NCBI RefSeq assembly: GCF_001639065.2
Contig: NZ_LQXO02000045.1
Location: 1-64,000 of the forward strand
Source: Vibrio barjaei
GTDB taxonomy: Bacteria; Pseudomonadota; Gammaproteobacteria; Enterobacterales; Vibrionaceae
DNA: 64,000 bases
Reading direction: 5' to 3'
Notes under the pieces: generated by a model
Told to the model about the DNA's origin: nothing
What the model saw: the letters and a program-made list of their open reading frames with translations, nothing else
Databases searched by the model: none
Made by a program: the position numbers and the translations under genes
Shown here: positions 17,476 through 25,788 of the stretch, one piece after another
Layout: each line of letters opens with the position of its first letter
Numbering within the stretch: position 1 is the stretch's first letter

Positions 17476-18618
17476 ATGGAAGTCATAACTCAAATCATAC
17501 GTGGGGGGTCTTCAAAAGGTCTATTTATTGACCAATCCGAAGTGCCGCCCGTAGGACCCGAAAGGGATGCTATGATTTTGCGTCTCTTTGGCACGCCAGA
17601 TCGAAGACAAATCGATGGGCTTGGTGGTGCCGATAAACTCACTAGCAAAGTGGCAATCATAGGCCCTTCAAAGCGAGCGGACTGCGATGTATCGTACTTG
17701 TTTGGTCAGGTAGGAACAGAGCACCCAACTTTGGACTGGCAATCGAATTGCGGCAATATAAGCGCAGGGGCGGCACTTTACGCGGCCAATCAAGGCCTAG
17801 GAACTGTGTCTGGAGGTTGTCGAACGATACGTATAGAACAGAACAATACTGGCCGAGTTATTGTCGCCACCGTTCCAGAAACTAATGGTGTACCGAATAA
17901 AGTTGGTGATTTTTCAATTGGCGGGGTTCCGGGACAGGGACCTAAAATAGACCTTGATTTTAAAGACTTTTCTGGCTCCTGCTTAAATCGAGGTTTGTTT
18001 CCCTATGGGGAGCGACGCACTTACCTGAATATCCCTAGGCTTGGCGAGCTAGAGGTCACCGTGGTCGATATGGCAAATTTGCATATATTTGTCCACGCTA
18101 GTGATCTGTGCGTCCGACCATCTGACTCTCTTGATACATTACAATCTGACCGAGGGTTACTTAAACATCTAGACAACATTCGAGCAAAAGTGGCATTAGA
18201 GTTAGGATTTTTCTCTGCTGCAGAGTTGAAAGTGAACTTATCGCGTAACATGAATCCGTTAGTCCATATTGTTGATAATGCCCACGGTTATTACACCGAC
18301 AATGGCCTGTCAATTCCTCGAGGAGACATTGACCTATTGGTTCGTTCCTATTCACGTGGACAGTTCTCCAAAGCTTATCCGGGGACAGGAGCGGTAGGTA
18401 CCGCCGTAGCCGCTTGTATCAAACACACCGTCCCTTTCTCAAAATTAAAACAGAAGGTTAATGACCAACACCAGCAGCAAATATCACTGGGTCATCCGGG
18501 AGGGAAAATGTCAATTGAGGTCAGTGTGAGCGAAATTGAAGGAATGCACTACATTTCCCAAGCTCAACTGGGGCGCACGGCGCGTATTTTGATGACAGGG
18601 GTCGCCTATTTGGACTAA
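17476..18618 (+). CDS. PrpF-family isomerase (aconitate or oxalomesaconate-type)
   Basis: A 380-residue protein with clear PrpF features: IIRGGSSKGLFI at the N-terminus, the QIDGLGGADKLTSKVAI block with Lys58, DCDVSYLFGQV, and NCGNISAGAA with Cys92. PrpF-fold enzymes shift or cis-trans isomerise double bonds in alkyl-substituted tricarboxylic or dicarboxylic acids, such as 2-methylaconitate or 4-oxalomesaconate. There is no prpBCD or gallate-pathway gene nearby. Its position as the last gene of the run suggests it acts on an unsaturated acid derived from the alkylmalate-type product. A terminator follows. Confidence 0.88.
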   Translation: MEVITQIIRGGSSKGLFIDQSEVPPVGPERDAMILRLFGTPDRRQIDGLGGADKLTSKVAIIGPSKRADCDVSYLFGQVGTEHPTLDWQSNCGNISAGAALYAANQGLGTVSGGCRTIRIEQNNTGRVIVATVPETNGVPNKVGDFSIGGVPGQGPKIDLDFKDFSGSCLNRGLFPYGERRTYLNIPRLGELEVTVVDMANLHIFVHASDLCVRPSDSLDTLQSDRGLLKHLDNIRAKVALELGFFSAAELKVNLSRNMNPLVHIVDNAHGYYTDNGLSIPRGDIDLLVRSYSRGQFSKAYPGTGAVGTAVAACIKHTVPFSKLKQKVNDQHQQQISLGHPGGKMSIEVSVSEIEGMHYISQAQLGRTARILMTGVAYLD

Positions 18619-18702
18619 AGGCAAATCTAAATTTGAATACTGAATTTCTGTAAACCTCAACGCTATCAAGTTTATCGCCGCACCCCGCGAGGAAGCGAGA
18701 TG

Positions 18703-18744
18703 AAAAATGCCTTAGCGAAATTATAAAGCTAAGGCATTTTCGTT
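18703..18744. terminator. Bidirectional terminator between convergent genes
   Basis: AAAATGCCTTAGC (from 18704) pairs with GCTAAGGCATTTT (to 18740), a 13-bp perfect stem with A and T tails. It closes the biosynthetic operon and, on the other strand, the protease/inhibitor pair. Confidence 0.9.
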
Positions 18745-18779
18745 ATCGACTACTCAGTATCTCAAAATAGAGCATTGAA

Positions 18780-19130
18780 TTACTGAGAATACAGCTTCCG
18801 CGTTGGCTCAGGCTCCACGTACTCAACCAAAGCACTATTAGACAAGGAATCAGCTTTCTCCTGCTCACCAGAGACAACAAACACCCTCTGATTCTCCAAT
18901 ACCTCGACTACTTCTAATTGATGAGACGTTAATAACTCCCTCACCTGTTGCTCCGCTCCCTGAGTGTACTTCACGTAAAATCGGGTTGGCTGCTCTGCCA
19001 TGTCCACTAGTCTCTCATCTATTGGTGGAAAGGCCGGGTTGCCCGCGTAGCTTGCTGTCATGCTAAGTACAAGAGCAAATCCGATGAACCAAGTTAGCCA
19101 TTGAAAATGAGAAGGTATGGTGTTCTTCAT
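18780..19130 (-). CDS. Secreted stand-alone I9-propeptide-like protein, putative protease inhibitor or chaperone
   Basis: A 116-residue protein with an N-terminal hydrophobic signal ending ASYAG (cleavage after about residue 30). The mature part has the S8 propeptide (inhibitor I9) layout: TRFYVKYTQGAE, a QLEVVEVLENQRVFVVSG strand pair, and ALVEYVEPEPTRKL at the end. The last block closely parallels AQVEYVEVDPPRFL at the end of the propeptide of the adjacent protease. The ATG at 19130 is preceded by AAGGAG. It lies 9 nt downstream of the protease gene and is surely co-transcribed. No catalytic domain is present. Expected role is to inhibit or help fold the neighbouring subtilase. Confidence 0.75.
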   Translation of the reverse strand: MKNTIPSHFQWLTWFIGFALVLSMTASYAGNPAFPPIDERLVDMAEQPTRFYVKYTQGAEQQVRELLTSHQLEVVEVLENQRVFVVSGEQEKADSLSNSALVEYVEPEPTRKLYSQ

Positions 19131-19139
19131 AACCACTCC

Positions 19140-21488
19140 TTACTGAAATGACAGTGTCCAACTGTTGATTGTTCCAGTATCTTGGCGAGCGCTATCTACC
19201 GCTTTAAGCGTCCAGTTCCCTTTAGATTCAACGCCAGAAAAGTCTAAAGAATAGCTGGTCTTGATGTCGCTAGCAGAGCCCCCACTATTTTCATACAGTA
19301 CTTTTTCACTATTGGTGGGTGAGACCAATGTCAGTTTGAGATCTCCGATATAACTATGGCTAATGTCTACGGTGACCTCAACGCTTCCAGAATCACCAGA
19401 GCGTAAGACCTCTATTTGGCTGGTTGCTCCGGTAGTATTGTTATCAGGGATCTCGACCGCGCTGTTGTTAGTGTAAGTGGATGGTGCTTGAGTGCCGCTC
19501 TCTGCACCATTATGAGAGGCGGTGAGCATCACACCAGAATACGCCGAGTAGCCCTTAACCAATACATGATATGTGCCTGCTGAAACGTCATTTATCGTGC
19601 AGCGTTCATTATTTCCAGATTCCCATGAACGACAATCATAACGACGATTCGTCGGCTCTTGCTCAAAACTCACATAAAGATCAGCATCACCGCTGCCGCC
19701 TGCTAATGAGAAACTGAGCTGAGTTGCATCAGCGGGTACATCAAATGTGAACAGACGACTCGATTGAGCACTTCCTAGGAGCGGCCCTTTGGCAATACCG
19801 TTAGCTAAAACCGTTTCTCCCTGCCCACCATCCGGACCATTACAACCTTGATCAAGATAGCGCTTTGCCGCATCAGCATCGACTAGGCCATAACCGGTTC
19901 TATTGTCTCTGCCAGCAACATCGATATCCCTGGCACTTGCGGTTAATGCTTGGCGAACTTGTGACGCGCTGCAGTTTGGATGATAGCTCCACACTAGCCC
20001 TGCCACACCAGCAACATGTGGCGTGGCCATGGAGGTTCCATTGTAATACTCGTAGTCTTGCCCTTTTGACGTGGAGACGGTGACGGTTTGGCCTTGTTGA
20101 GCGGCAAGCTCTAGCCCGAGTTCCCTATTTACAGTTACCGAAATCAAGCGATATTGGTCGTTGTCATCCAATACAAACGGGTTCTGCAAACCTGGCAGTT
20201 CACTATTGCTGTAGACAATAGCAGCCCTAGCACCTGCGTTATAACAGGCTTTGACGGCATTTATCTCAGGGCGAACACCAGAGCGTTGATTCTCGATGCG
20301 CTCAGTCAAACACACTTTGTCGGTAAGGTCGCCACAGCGATAGTCGCCAGACGACACATCACATTGCGCTAACTCTCCGCTAAAAGTTCCTGCGATCGGG
20401 TCCGATAAATAACGGCCTGAAGTTTTTGACTTACGGTTGTGCGATACCACACCACGCTTAAATTGACTAACGCCATTGAATACAATGTCACTTAATACCC
20501 CTTCTCCTACGGTTACCGTGGACAGCACCGCGACACCCGGTGCAGAAATTTCTACTTGGTCTGTTGCCTGAGAGAAAGTCGCGTGATCGTCGTTGTTATC
20601 AACGGCGGCCACAGACATTACCGCCTCGTATGACGCTGGATAGCTATGCGCAGTATTCCCATCGTTACCTGCAGCTGCGATGAGCAATACGCCTTGATCG
20701 TATAATGACTGCAAGGCATTTTGCTCAGTGCGGCTGGCTTGGCTACCACCTAAACTCATGTTCACAACATCGGCACCATTCTCTGCACAGGTTTGAATTG
20801 CTTTCACCAAGCTTGATGAATAGCCCCACCCCGATTCGTTGAACACCTTAACAACATGTAGATTCACCTGCTGGTTTGGCATGACTCCTTTCACACCTTC
20901 ACCATTTGCAATGGCAGCAATGGTTCCCGCAACATGTGTGCCGTGAGCGTTGTTATATCCCGGCTCACTCCAAGAACCCGTCCCACTGTCATTGGTACCA
21001 CGAACGCGATTTCCACTCAGATCGTTATGGCTAACGTCGTAGCCCGAGTCGATAATGCAAACGGTTCGATTGCCAGCATTACTATCACTCAGCAACTGCG
21101 CATTAACGGCGTTGTATCCCCACGGCGTTGTTTCGCTTAGCAAAAAACGGGGAGGGTCAACTTCCACATACTCTACTTGTGCATGACTTCTTAACTTTGA
21201 AAGCTCAGCATCGTTGATCTCTATGCTGTAAATCTGCTCAGCGCTGATCTTCTCCACCGCACTCGCTTGGGCAGCTTGGAGAACATTCTCTGGCAGCTGA
21301 TTCAAACTTGGCTCTGTACCGTCCGCAGAGAAGGCATCTCTAGAAACCTCTTCTTTAAACTTAATAATGTACTTAGCTGGAAAATCAGCTTCGTTGAATG
21401 GTGCTATCTGAGAAGCATTCGCTATAGAGGCACCAAGTAGAACCAAGGTTAGTGATGACAGGGTAAACACCCCTTTTGTGTTGTGCAT
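19140..21488 (-). CDS. Secreted S8 subtilisin-like serine protease with PA, PPC and P domains
   Basis: A 782-residue secreted protease. The signal peptide ends near Ala25 (ANASQ). An I9 propeptide spans about 36-113. The catalytic domain has Asp147 (CIIDSGYD), His182 (AHGTHVAG), Asn275 (AAAGNDG) and Ser486 (NGTSMATPHVAG). A PA-type insertion lies at about 380-465 with paired cysteines. A pre-peptidase C-terminal (PPC) domain lies at about 574-655 (DADLYVSFEQEP), and a proprotein-convertase P domain at about 675-782 (SYIGDLKLTLVSP). It degrades extracellular protein. A 600-bp AT-rich upstream region suggests complex control. Confidence 0.93.
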   Translation of the reverse strand: MHNTKGVFTLSSLTLVLLGASIANASQIAPFNEADFPAKYIIKFKEEVSRDAFSADGTEPSLNQLPENVLQAAQASAVEKISAEQIYSIEINDAELSKLRSHAQVEYVEVDPPRFLLSETTPWGYNAVNAQLLSDSNAGNRTVCIIDSGYDVSHNDLSGNRVRGTNDSGTGSWSEPGYNNAHGTHVAGTIAAIANGEGVKGVMPNQQVNLHVVKVFNESGWGYSSSLVKAIQTCAENGADVVNMSLGGSQASRTEQNALQSLYDQGVLLIAAAGNDGNTAHSYPASYEAVMSVAAVDNNDDHATFSQATDQVEISAPGVAVLSTVTVGEGVLSDIVFNGVSQFKRGVVSHNRKSKTSGRYLSDPIAGTFSGELAQCDVSSGDYRCGDLTDKVCLTERIENQRSGVRPEINAVKACYNAGARAAIVYSNSELPGLQNPFVLDDNDQYRLISVTVNRELGLELAAQQGQTVTVSTSKGQDYEYYNGTSMATPHVAGVAGLVWSYHPNCSASQVRQALTASARDIDVAGRDNRTGYGLVDADAAKRYLDQGCNGPDGGQGETVLANGIAKGPLLGSAQSSRLFTFDVPADATQLSFSLAGGSGDADLYVSFEQEPTNRRYDCRSWESGNNERCTINDVSAGTYHVLVKGYSAYSGVMLTASHNGAESGTQAPSTYTNNSAVEIPDNNTTGATSQIEVLRSGDSGSVEVTVDISHSYIGDLKLTLVSPTNSEKVLYENSGGSASDIKTSYSLDFSGVESKGNWTLKAVDSARQDTGTINSWTLSFQ

Positions 21489-22084
21489 GTAATCTTTCCT
21501 TATCTAGCCATTTTTTATTATTTTTATTCACGAACCATCACCTCGGTGACCATTTATGAACTATTTAGCTATAAGGCGTTGTCACCAACTTGCAAATAAT
21601 AAGGTTTACTATTGATTGTTTTTTGTACTTCAAATCACTAAATAAACCTGAAGAGTGAACACTCAACAAGAGTATATGCTCTAAAAATTTAATTGATAAA
21701 TTTGAAGTTTAAATCGTTGATTTAAAGCTACTTTATGACACTTTTCAAGATAACAAGTGAAGCGTTAATTAAGAGTTAATCGTAAAAAACGGAAAATTTC
21801 TCTTAAATAACAAAGCGAAGAAATAACAATTAACTTATTTAATTAAATTAAGATTGGAATATGCACTTGTTATCTATCAAACTCATTAATAACATTTTAA
21901 TTAATTAAATTTCACTACAGCTATTTAGGTAACAGATAAATTTATTGCAAACCAATAAGAGGCTAATGATGACCATTACTTTTGTTTTGTTCGAGAGCAC
22001 TGCTAAGCTGAAATAATCCTTTGTAACTTAACTCAACACTAAGAGTGGCAACCTATCATTATCAATGAGATTAGGGAGGAGGAA
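21489..22084. other. 596-bp AT-rich gene-free region
   Basis: Very AT-rich with several TTAATTAA-type stretches. It contains the minus-strand promoter of the protease and the plus-strand leader of the next small gene. No open frame, terminator or confident operator was seen. Confidence 0.5.
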
Positions 22085-22456
22085 TTGCCAAGTATCATTC
22101 AGGAATGTAATCGAGAGCTCAAAAAGGTGTTGTTATTCTACCCTGAAGAGCAGAGATCAAGCGTCGATTGTATGCTGGCTCAGTTGATGTGCTGTGAAAT
22201 ATTTCTAATTCAGTACCCTATTCTTAATCACTTTCGAGGCAAGAGTTCGCCTTGGTATCACGTCCAGAATATCCGCTATCAGCTATTGTCGCAGACAAAT
22301 GAGAAAGAATTGAGTGGTTATGAGCTCGTCATTTTTCAAGGTTGGTCAATGGCGAAAATTGACGATGCTCGGATTTATGAAAAGCCAATACCAGAGCGAG
22401 TGCGTCGCGCCTATTTAGACTATCAATTCTTCGTCGACAGCCTACGAGTGGCCTAG
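22085..22456 (+). CDS. Hypothetical protein of 123 residues
   Basis: The TTG start at 22085 is chosen because a strong AGGGAGGAGG ribosome site ends 3-5 nt upstream. The protein is acidic-basic mixed with no membrane segment. It contains two aromatic-rich patches (NHFRGKSSPWYHVQNIRYQL and YLDYQFFVDSL) and three cysteines in the first half. I recognise no family. Its stop overlaps the convergent marR-type gene by 4 nt, so no terminator separates them. Confidence 0.6.
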   Translation: MPSIIQECNRELKKVLLFYPEEQRSSVDCMLAQLMCCEIFLIQYPILNHFRGKSSPWYHVQNIRYQLLSQTNEKELSGYELVIFQGWSMAKIDDARIYEKPIPERVRRAYLDYQFFVDSLRVA

Positions 22457-22869
22457 AACTCGCTATTCATCTTTGTGAGACATGAAATCAACAAGGCTTC
22501 TTGTTCTGGCTCGATATGCCTCGTTAAATCTTTAACCAAATCTAAATGCAACTGGTTATGATGACGATGAATCTCTTGCCCTTGCTGTGTCAGCGCCACC
22601 ACGATGGCACGACGATCATTAGGGTGTGGCAAACGTTCCATCAGGTTGGCAGCAACAAGTTTATCTACTTGAACCGTTAACGTGCCTGTAGTGATACCGA
22701 GCTTGTCGGCAAGCTCTTTCATTCTCATTGCACCATGAATACCGAGCACTTCAATGGTGTGGACTTGTGCAAGGGAATAGCCTGTCTCTTTGACCACTGA
22801 CTGTTCCCATGAAGACATCTTGTCGTAAAACTCGGTAAGCAACTGATTTAACGATTCTAAGTTTCGCAT
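22453..22869 (-). CDS. MarR-family transcriptional regulator
   Basis: A 138-residue winged-helix protein. MKELADKLGITTGTLTVQVD is the recognition helix region and PNDRRAIVVALTQQG is the MarR wing signature. It overlaps the stop of the upstream CDF exporter gene by one nucleotide (TAATG), so it is translationally coupled and the two form one operon. It has none of the metal-binding His/Cys clusters that a dedicated metal sensor such as a ZitR-type protein would show clearly, although scattered His residues occur in HRHHNQLH. It probably represses its own operon through the palindromes upstream of the exporter. Confidence 0.88.
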   Translation of the reverse strand: MRNLESLNQLLTEFYDKMSSWEQSVVKETGYSLAQVHTIEVLGIHGAMRMKELADKLGITTGTLTVQVDKLVAANLMERLPHPNDRRAIVVALTQQGQEIHRHHNQLHLDLVKDLTRHIEPEQEALLISCLTKMNSEF

Positions 22870-23789
22870 TATGTTGAATGTACTTCTAAAGTGAGATGGT
22901 CAATCTTATCAAACTTGCTTAGCTTTTGCTTATACTCATCCAGTGAAATACCCGCTTTGTCTATAAGCGTAATCGCCGCCGCGTGATGGTGTCCACTCAC
23001 CTTCCAAATATGTAAATCCGTAACAAGGGCTACTGGCGCAAGCTCATCTTGGATTGCCTTTCGATATTCATCATCAATATTTTCATCAAGCAGAATCGGG
23101 CTTGTTTGCTTGAGTAAGTTCAATGTCCATTTACTGATCACTAAAGCACCGACCATGCCCATCACCGCATCGAGCCAATTCCAGCCATAGAACTTTCCTA
23201 GTACCAACGCCACAATTGCCATAACGGAAGTCAGTGCATCTGCTAACACGTGTAAATAGGCAGCTCGCAAATTATGATCATGGTGATGTGCATGATGGTG
23301 TGAATGCTCGTGATGATGTGAGTCATCATGTCCATGGTGGTGGTCACCCAACAGCAGCATACTAATGACGTTCACCGCCAAACCAATACAAGCGACAACA
23401 ATCGCTTCATTGAACTGAATAGACTGCGGATTAAGCAAGCGATGGACCGACTCAACCAACATTAATAACGCAACAATCCCAAGAGCGATAGCACTGGTAT
23501 AGCCACCAAGCACGCTGACCTTTCCAGTACCAAACGAAAACCTCTCATTACTCTGATGTTTTTTCGCATATCGGTAGGCGAACAAGGTAATACAGAACGC
23601 TGCTGCATGTGTGCCCATATGCCAACCGTCTGCCAAAAGCGCCATAGAGCCATATACCGTCCCCGCGACAATTTCGACTACCATCGTGGTCAGCGTAAGA
23701 AGTAGCACGTAAAACGTTCGCTTTTCACCTTGATGATTATGGCTAGAGAAATGGTGGTGATGAGCCAGAGTGTGATTCGCTGTTTTCAT
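22869..23789 (-). CDS. Cation diffusion facilitator, DmeF/ZitB-like metal exporter
   Basis: A 306-residue CDF transporter with six membrane segments. The TM2 and TM5 metal-site motifs are ALLADGWHMGTHAA and HVLADALTSVMAI. The cytoplasmic loop between TM4 and TM5 is very His-rich (HHHGHDDSHHHEHSHHHAHH), and an N-terminal HHHH is present. A C-terminal cytoplasmic domain follows (LHIWKVSGHHHAAAITL). It exports Zn, Co or Ni. The likely start is the ATG at 23789; the frame is open further upstream but runs through the operator-like palindromes. It is first gene of the operon with the MarR regulator. Confidence 0.9.
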   Translation of the reverse strand: MKTANHTLAHHHHFSSHNHQGEKRTFYVLLLTLTTMVVEIVAGTVYGSMALLADGWHMGTHAAAFCITLFAYRYAKKHQSNERFSFGTGKVSVLGGYTSAIALGIVALLMLVESVHRLLNPQSIQFNEAIVVACIGLAVNVISMLLLGDHHHGHDDSHHHEHSHHHAHHHDHNLRAAYLHVLADALTSVMAIVALVLGKFYGWNWLDAVMGMVGALVISKWTLNLLKQTSPILLDENIDDEYRKAIQDELAPVALVTDLHIWKVSGHHHAAAITLIDKAGISLDEYKQKLSKFDKIDHLTLEVHST

Positions 23790-23795
23790 ATATTG

Positions 23796-23841
23796 TTTGA
23801 TTATCAAATTATTTGATTTTAATTTAGTTTGACAATCAAAC
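23796..23841. promoter_or_regulatory. Twin palindromes, probable MarR operators
   Basis: Two TTTGA-N3-TCAAA palindromes lie at 23796-23808 and 23828-23840, 32 bp centre to centre (about three helical turns), immediately before the CDF start codon. The arrangement is typical of autoregulation by a dimeric winged-helix repressor. Binding by the adjacent MarR protein is inferred. Confidence 0.7.
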
Positions 23842-23884
23842 AATGTCAATCTTAGATTCAAGCAGCACGGCTTCCTTGTTATCG

Positions 23885-25006
23885 TCAGGACTCAAAACGT
23901 GAGGATGCACGACATAGCGACATGATGATTCCAAAACAGATGCCTTGAGTGATCATAGCGGTCCCGCCATAGCTAAAGAAAGGTAATGGGCTGCCCATCA
24001 CCGGTAATATCCCGCTCACCATACCCGTGTTTATAAAAGCATACAGAAAAAAGCTTAATGCCAACGAGCCCGTCACTAGGCGGCTATATGCATGATGGCA
24101 ATGACAGGAAAGCCAAAGCGTACGCAGCGTGATGAATAAATAGAGCGATAGCAGCAGTACACTGCCAATGAACCCCCACTCTTCCGCGTAAGCAGAAAAG
24201 ATGAAGTCGGTATGACTTTCCGGAATAAAACCCAGCGAGCTTTGCGTTGCATTAGTCCAGCCCTTACCAGTGATACCGCCAGAACCAATCGCAATATGTG
24301 ACTGAATAATCTGATACCCAGAGCCCAATGGGTCACTTTCGGGATTAAGAAACTGTAGGATGCGCTTCTTTTGATAGGTCTCGATAACAAACCACCAGAG
24401 TATGGGGATCATTGTCGCGACCAAACCAATAAAACCACCGATGATCTTCCAGCTCATTCCCGCGAAATAGAGTACAAATAGCATGTAAATCACACCAAAT
24501 ATCGCCCCGTCCAAGTCTGGCTGAACAAAGATAAGTCCTGCGGGGATGGCAGTCAGTATCATGGCGTAGACAATCTTCATCCCTGTTGGTCTCTCACCAT
24601 CTTGCTGGATAAACCATGCCACCATCATAGGAATGGCTAATTTCACTAGTTCAGAAGGTTGAAAACGAAACCCAGCAATGCTCAACCAACGTTGGGATCC
24701 GTTAGTGCTATCACCGGCAAACACGACCGCGACTAGGAGTGTTACCGTCAAAAAATATAGATACGGTGAAAAACGGCGGTACTGTTTGGCAGGAATCGAC
24801 GACATGATCGCCAGACAAGACAGTGAAATAACACATCGAATTAGGTGGTTGGTGATAACAGCTTCGTTATAACCACTGGCACTCCATATCGTTAAGGTGC
24901 TGAGTAACATCAAAGACAGAATCGCTAACACAATAGACAGATCTAACTGTGGAATAAGGTATTTTTTCAAAATATAGCTCGGTAAAGTGACGCACAAGAT
25001 CGCCAC
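23885..25006 (-). CDS. RodA/FtsW-family SEDS peptidoglycan glycosyltransferase, RodA-like
   Basis: A 373-residue polytopic protein the size of E. coli RodA. SEDS signatures are visible: NGSQRWLSIAGFRFQPSELV, QPDLDGAIFG (usual form QPDLGTA), GSGGITGKGW, and FIPESHTDFIFSAYAEEWGF with the catalytic Asp. The end GSPLPFFSYGGTAMI is also diagnostic. It polymerises lipid II glycan strands. No penicillin-binding partner (mrdA) or mreBCD lies beside it, so it is probably a second RodA-type protein rather than the main elongasome gene. The GTG start is the only option near the expected N-terminus and has a poor ribosome site. Confidence 0.85.
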   Translation of the reverse strand: MAILCVTLPSYILKKYLIPQLDLSIVLAILSLMLLSTLTIWSASGYNEAVITNHLIRCVISLSCLAIMSSIPAKQYRRFSPYLYFLTVTLLVAVVFAGDSTNGSQRWLSIAGFRFQPSELVKLAIPMMVAWFIQQDGERPTGMKIVYAMILTAIPAGLIFVQPDLDGAIFGVIYMLFVLYFAGMSWKIIGGFIGLVATMIPILWWFVIETYQKKRILQFLNPESDPLGSGYQIIQSHIAIGSGGITGKGWTNATQSSLGFIPESHTDFIFSAYAEEWGFIGSVLLLSLYLFITLRTLWLSCHCHHAYSRLVTGSLALSFFLYAFINTGMVSGILPVMGSPLPFFSYGGTAMITQGICFGIIMSLCRASSRFES

Positions 25007-25053
25007 TTGGATTGATAAAATGGTGCAAGGAACAACGTAGAAACTGCTCTTAA

Positions 25054-25731
25054 TTAGTGCTTCTTAACGGTCTGCCTAAATCCGCGAATAGCTTTACGTA
25101 GTCGCCATGTCATAAAGGTAAAAATCGCGGCAAACAGCGTCACAAAAGGAGCAGCCATTAAGACCATAGTGGTCACTCGGCTAATGGGCTCAGGCAACGA
25201 CGGTAAGAGAAATCCTACACCCGCTAACAAGCCAATCCACAGCGTGGCACTGAGCCAAGAGAAATAGTGAAAACGAGGGGCGTCATGAACACGAATCCCC
25301 ATGACCATAGGGACTAAAGAACGCACACCCGGAACAAAGCGAGCACAGAACAAAGCGACAAGCCCATGACGACAAAGTAAATTGTCCACCAAACGCATAT
25401 TGCTCTCAGGAACTTTCGCTAACCAACCACGAACAATAGGAAGCTTGTTAAGCCACTTGCCTTGTAGATAGGCGAGCCAACTACCACCAGCCGCTGCAAC
25501 GATGAGCAGTGGAAACGCGATAAATGGACTGAGAACACCAACTGCCGACAACGTCCCAACTAAGACGACGACACTGTCACAGGGCAAAGGGGCAGCTGGA
25601 AGAAAGCTACTTTCCAACCCAATAAAAAAAGTCACCAACACATAAATTAAAATGGCGCTCTCTGGTGCAAGCAGCGCATTAAAGTCCTGATTCCAAATAG
25701 CAATCAAGACATCCTGAGTAGCTTCAAACAT
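25054..25731 (-). CDS. DedA-family membrane protein
   Basis: A 225-residue membrane protein. The DedA/VTT motifs are ESSFLPAAPLPCDSVVVLVG and the central RFVPGVRSLVPMVMGI, which corresponds to F-x-R-x-x-P-x-x-R. Such proteins take part in undecaprenyl-phosphate and phospholipid recycling and membrane homeostasis. The ATG at 25731 follows TGGAG; an upstream in-frame TTG (25749) is rejected. It lies 48 bp upstream of the RodA-like gene on the same strand, which fits a link between lipid-carrier recycling and wall synthesis. Confidence 0.88.
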   Translation of the reverse strand: MFEATQDVLIAIWNQDFNALLAPESAILIYVLVTFFIGLESSFLPAAPLPCDSVVVLVGTLSAVGVLSPFIAFPLLIVAAAGGSWLAYLQGKWLNKLPIVRGWLAKVPESNMRLVDNLLCRHGLVALFCARFVPGVRSLVPMVMGIRVHDAPRFHYFSWLSATLWIGLLAGVGFLLPSLPEPISRVTTMVLMAAPFVTLFAAIFTFMTWRLRKAIRGFRQTVKKH

Positions 25732-25788
25732 AACGACTCCAAAAACCAACAGTTAACTAAGGAAATAACAGTAGGAATGAAGGCGTGC

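Noticed and set aside
7202..18618. Siderophore cluster such as vibrioferrin
   Set aside because: No IucA/IucC-type NIS synthetase, PLP decarboxylase or TonB receptor gene is present.
18703..18744. Phage or integron attachment site near the cluster end
   Set aside because: The structure is a plain bidirectional terminator; no integrase, tRNA or attC features are nearby.
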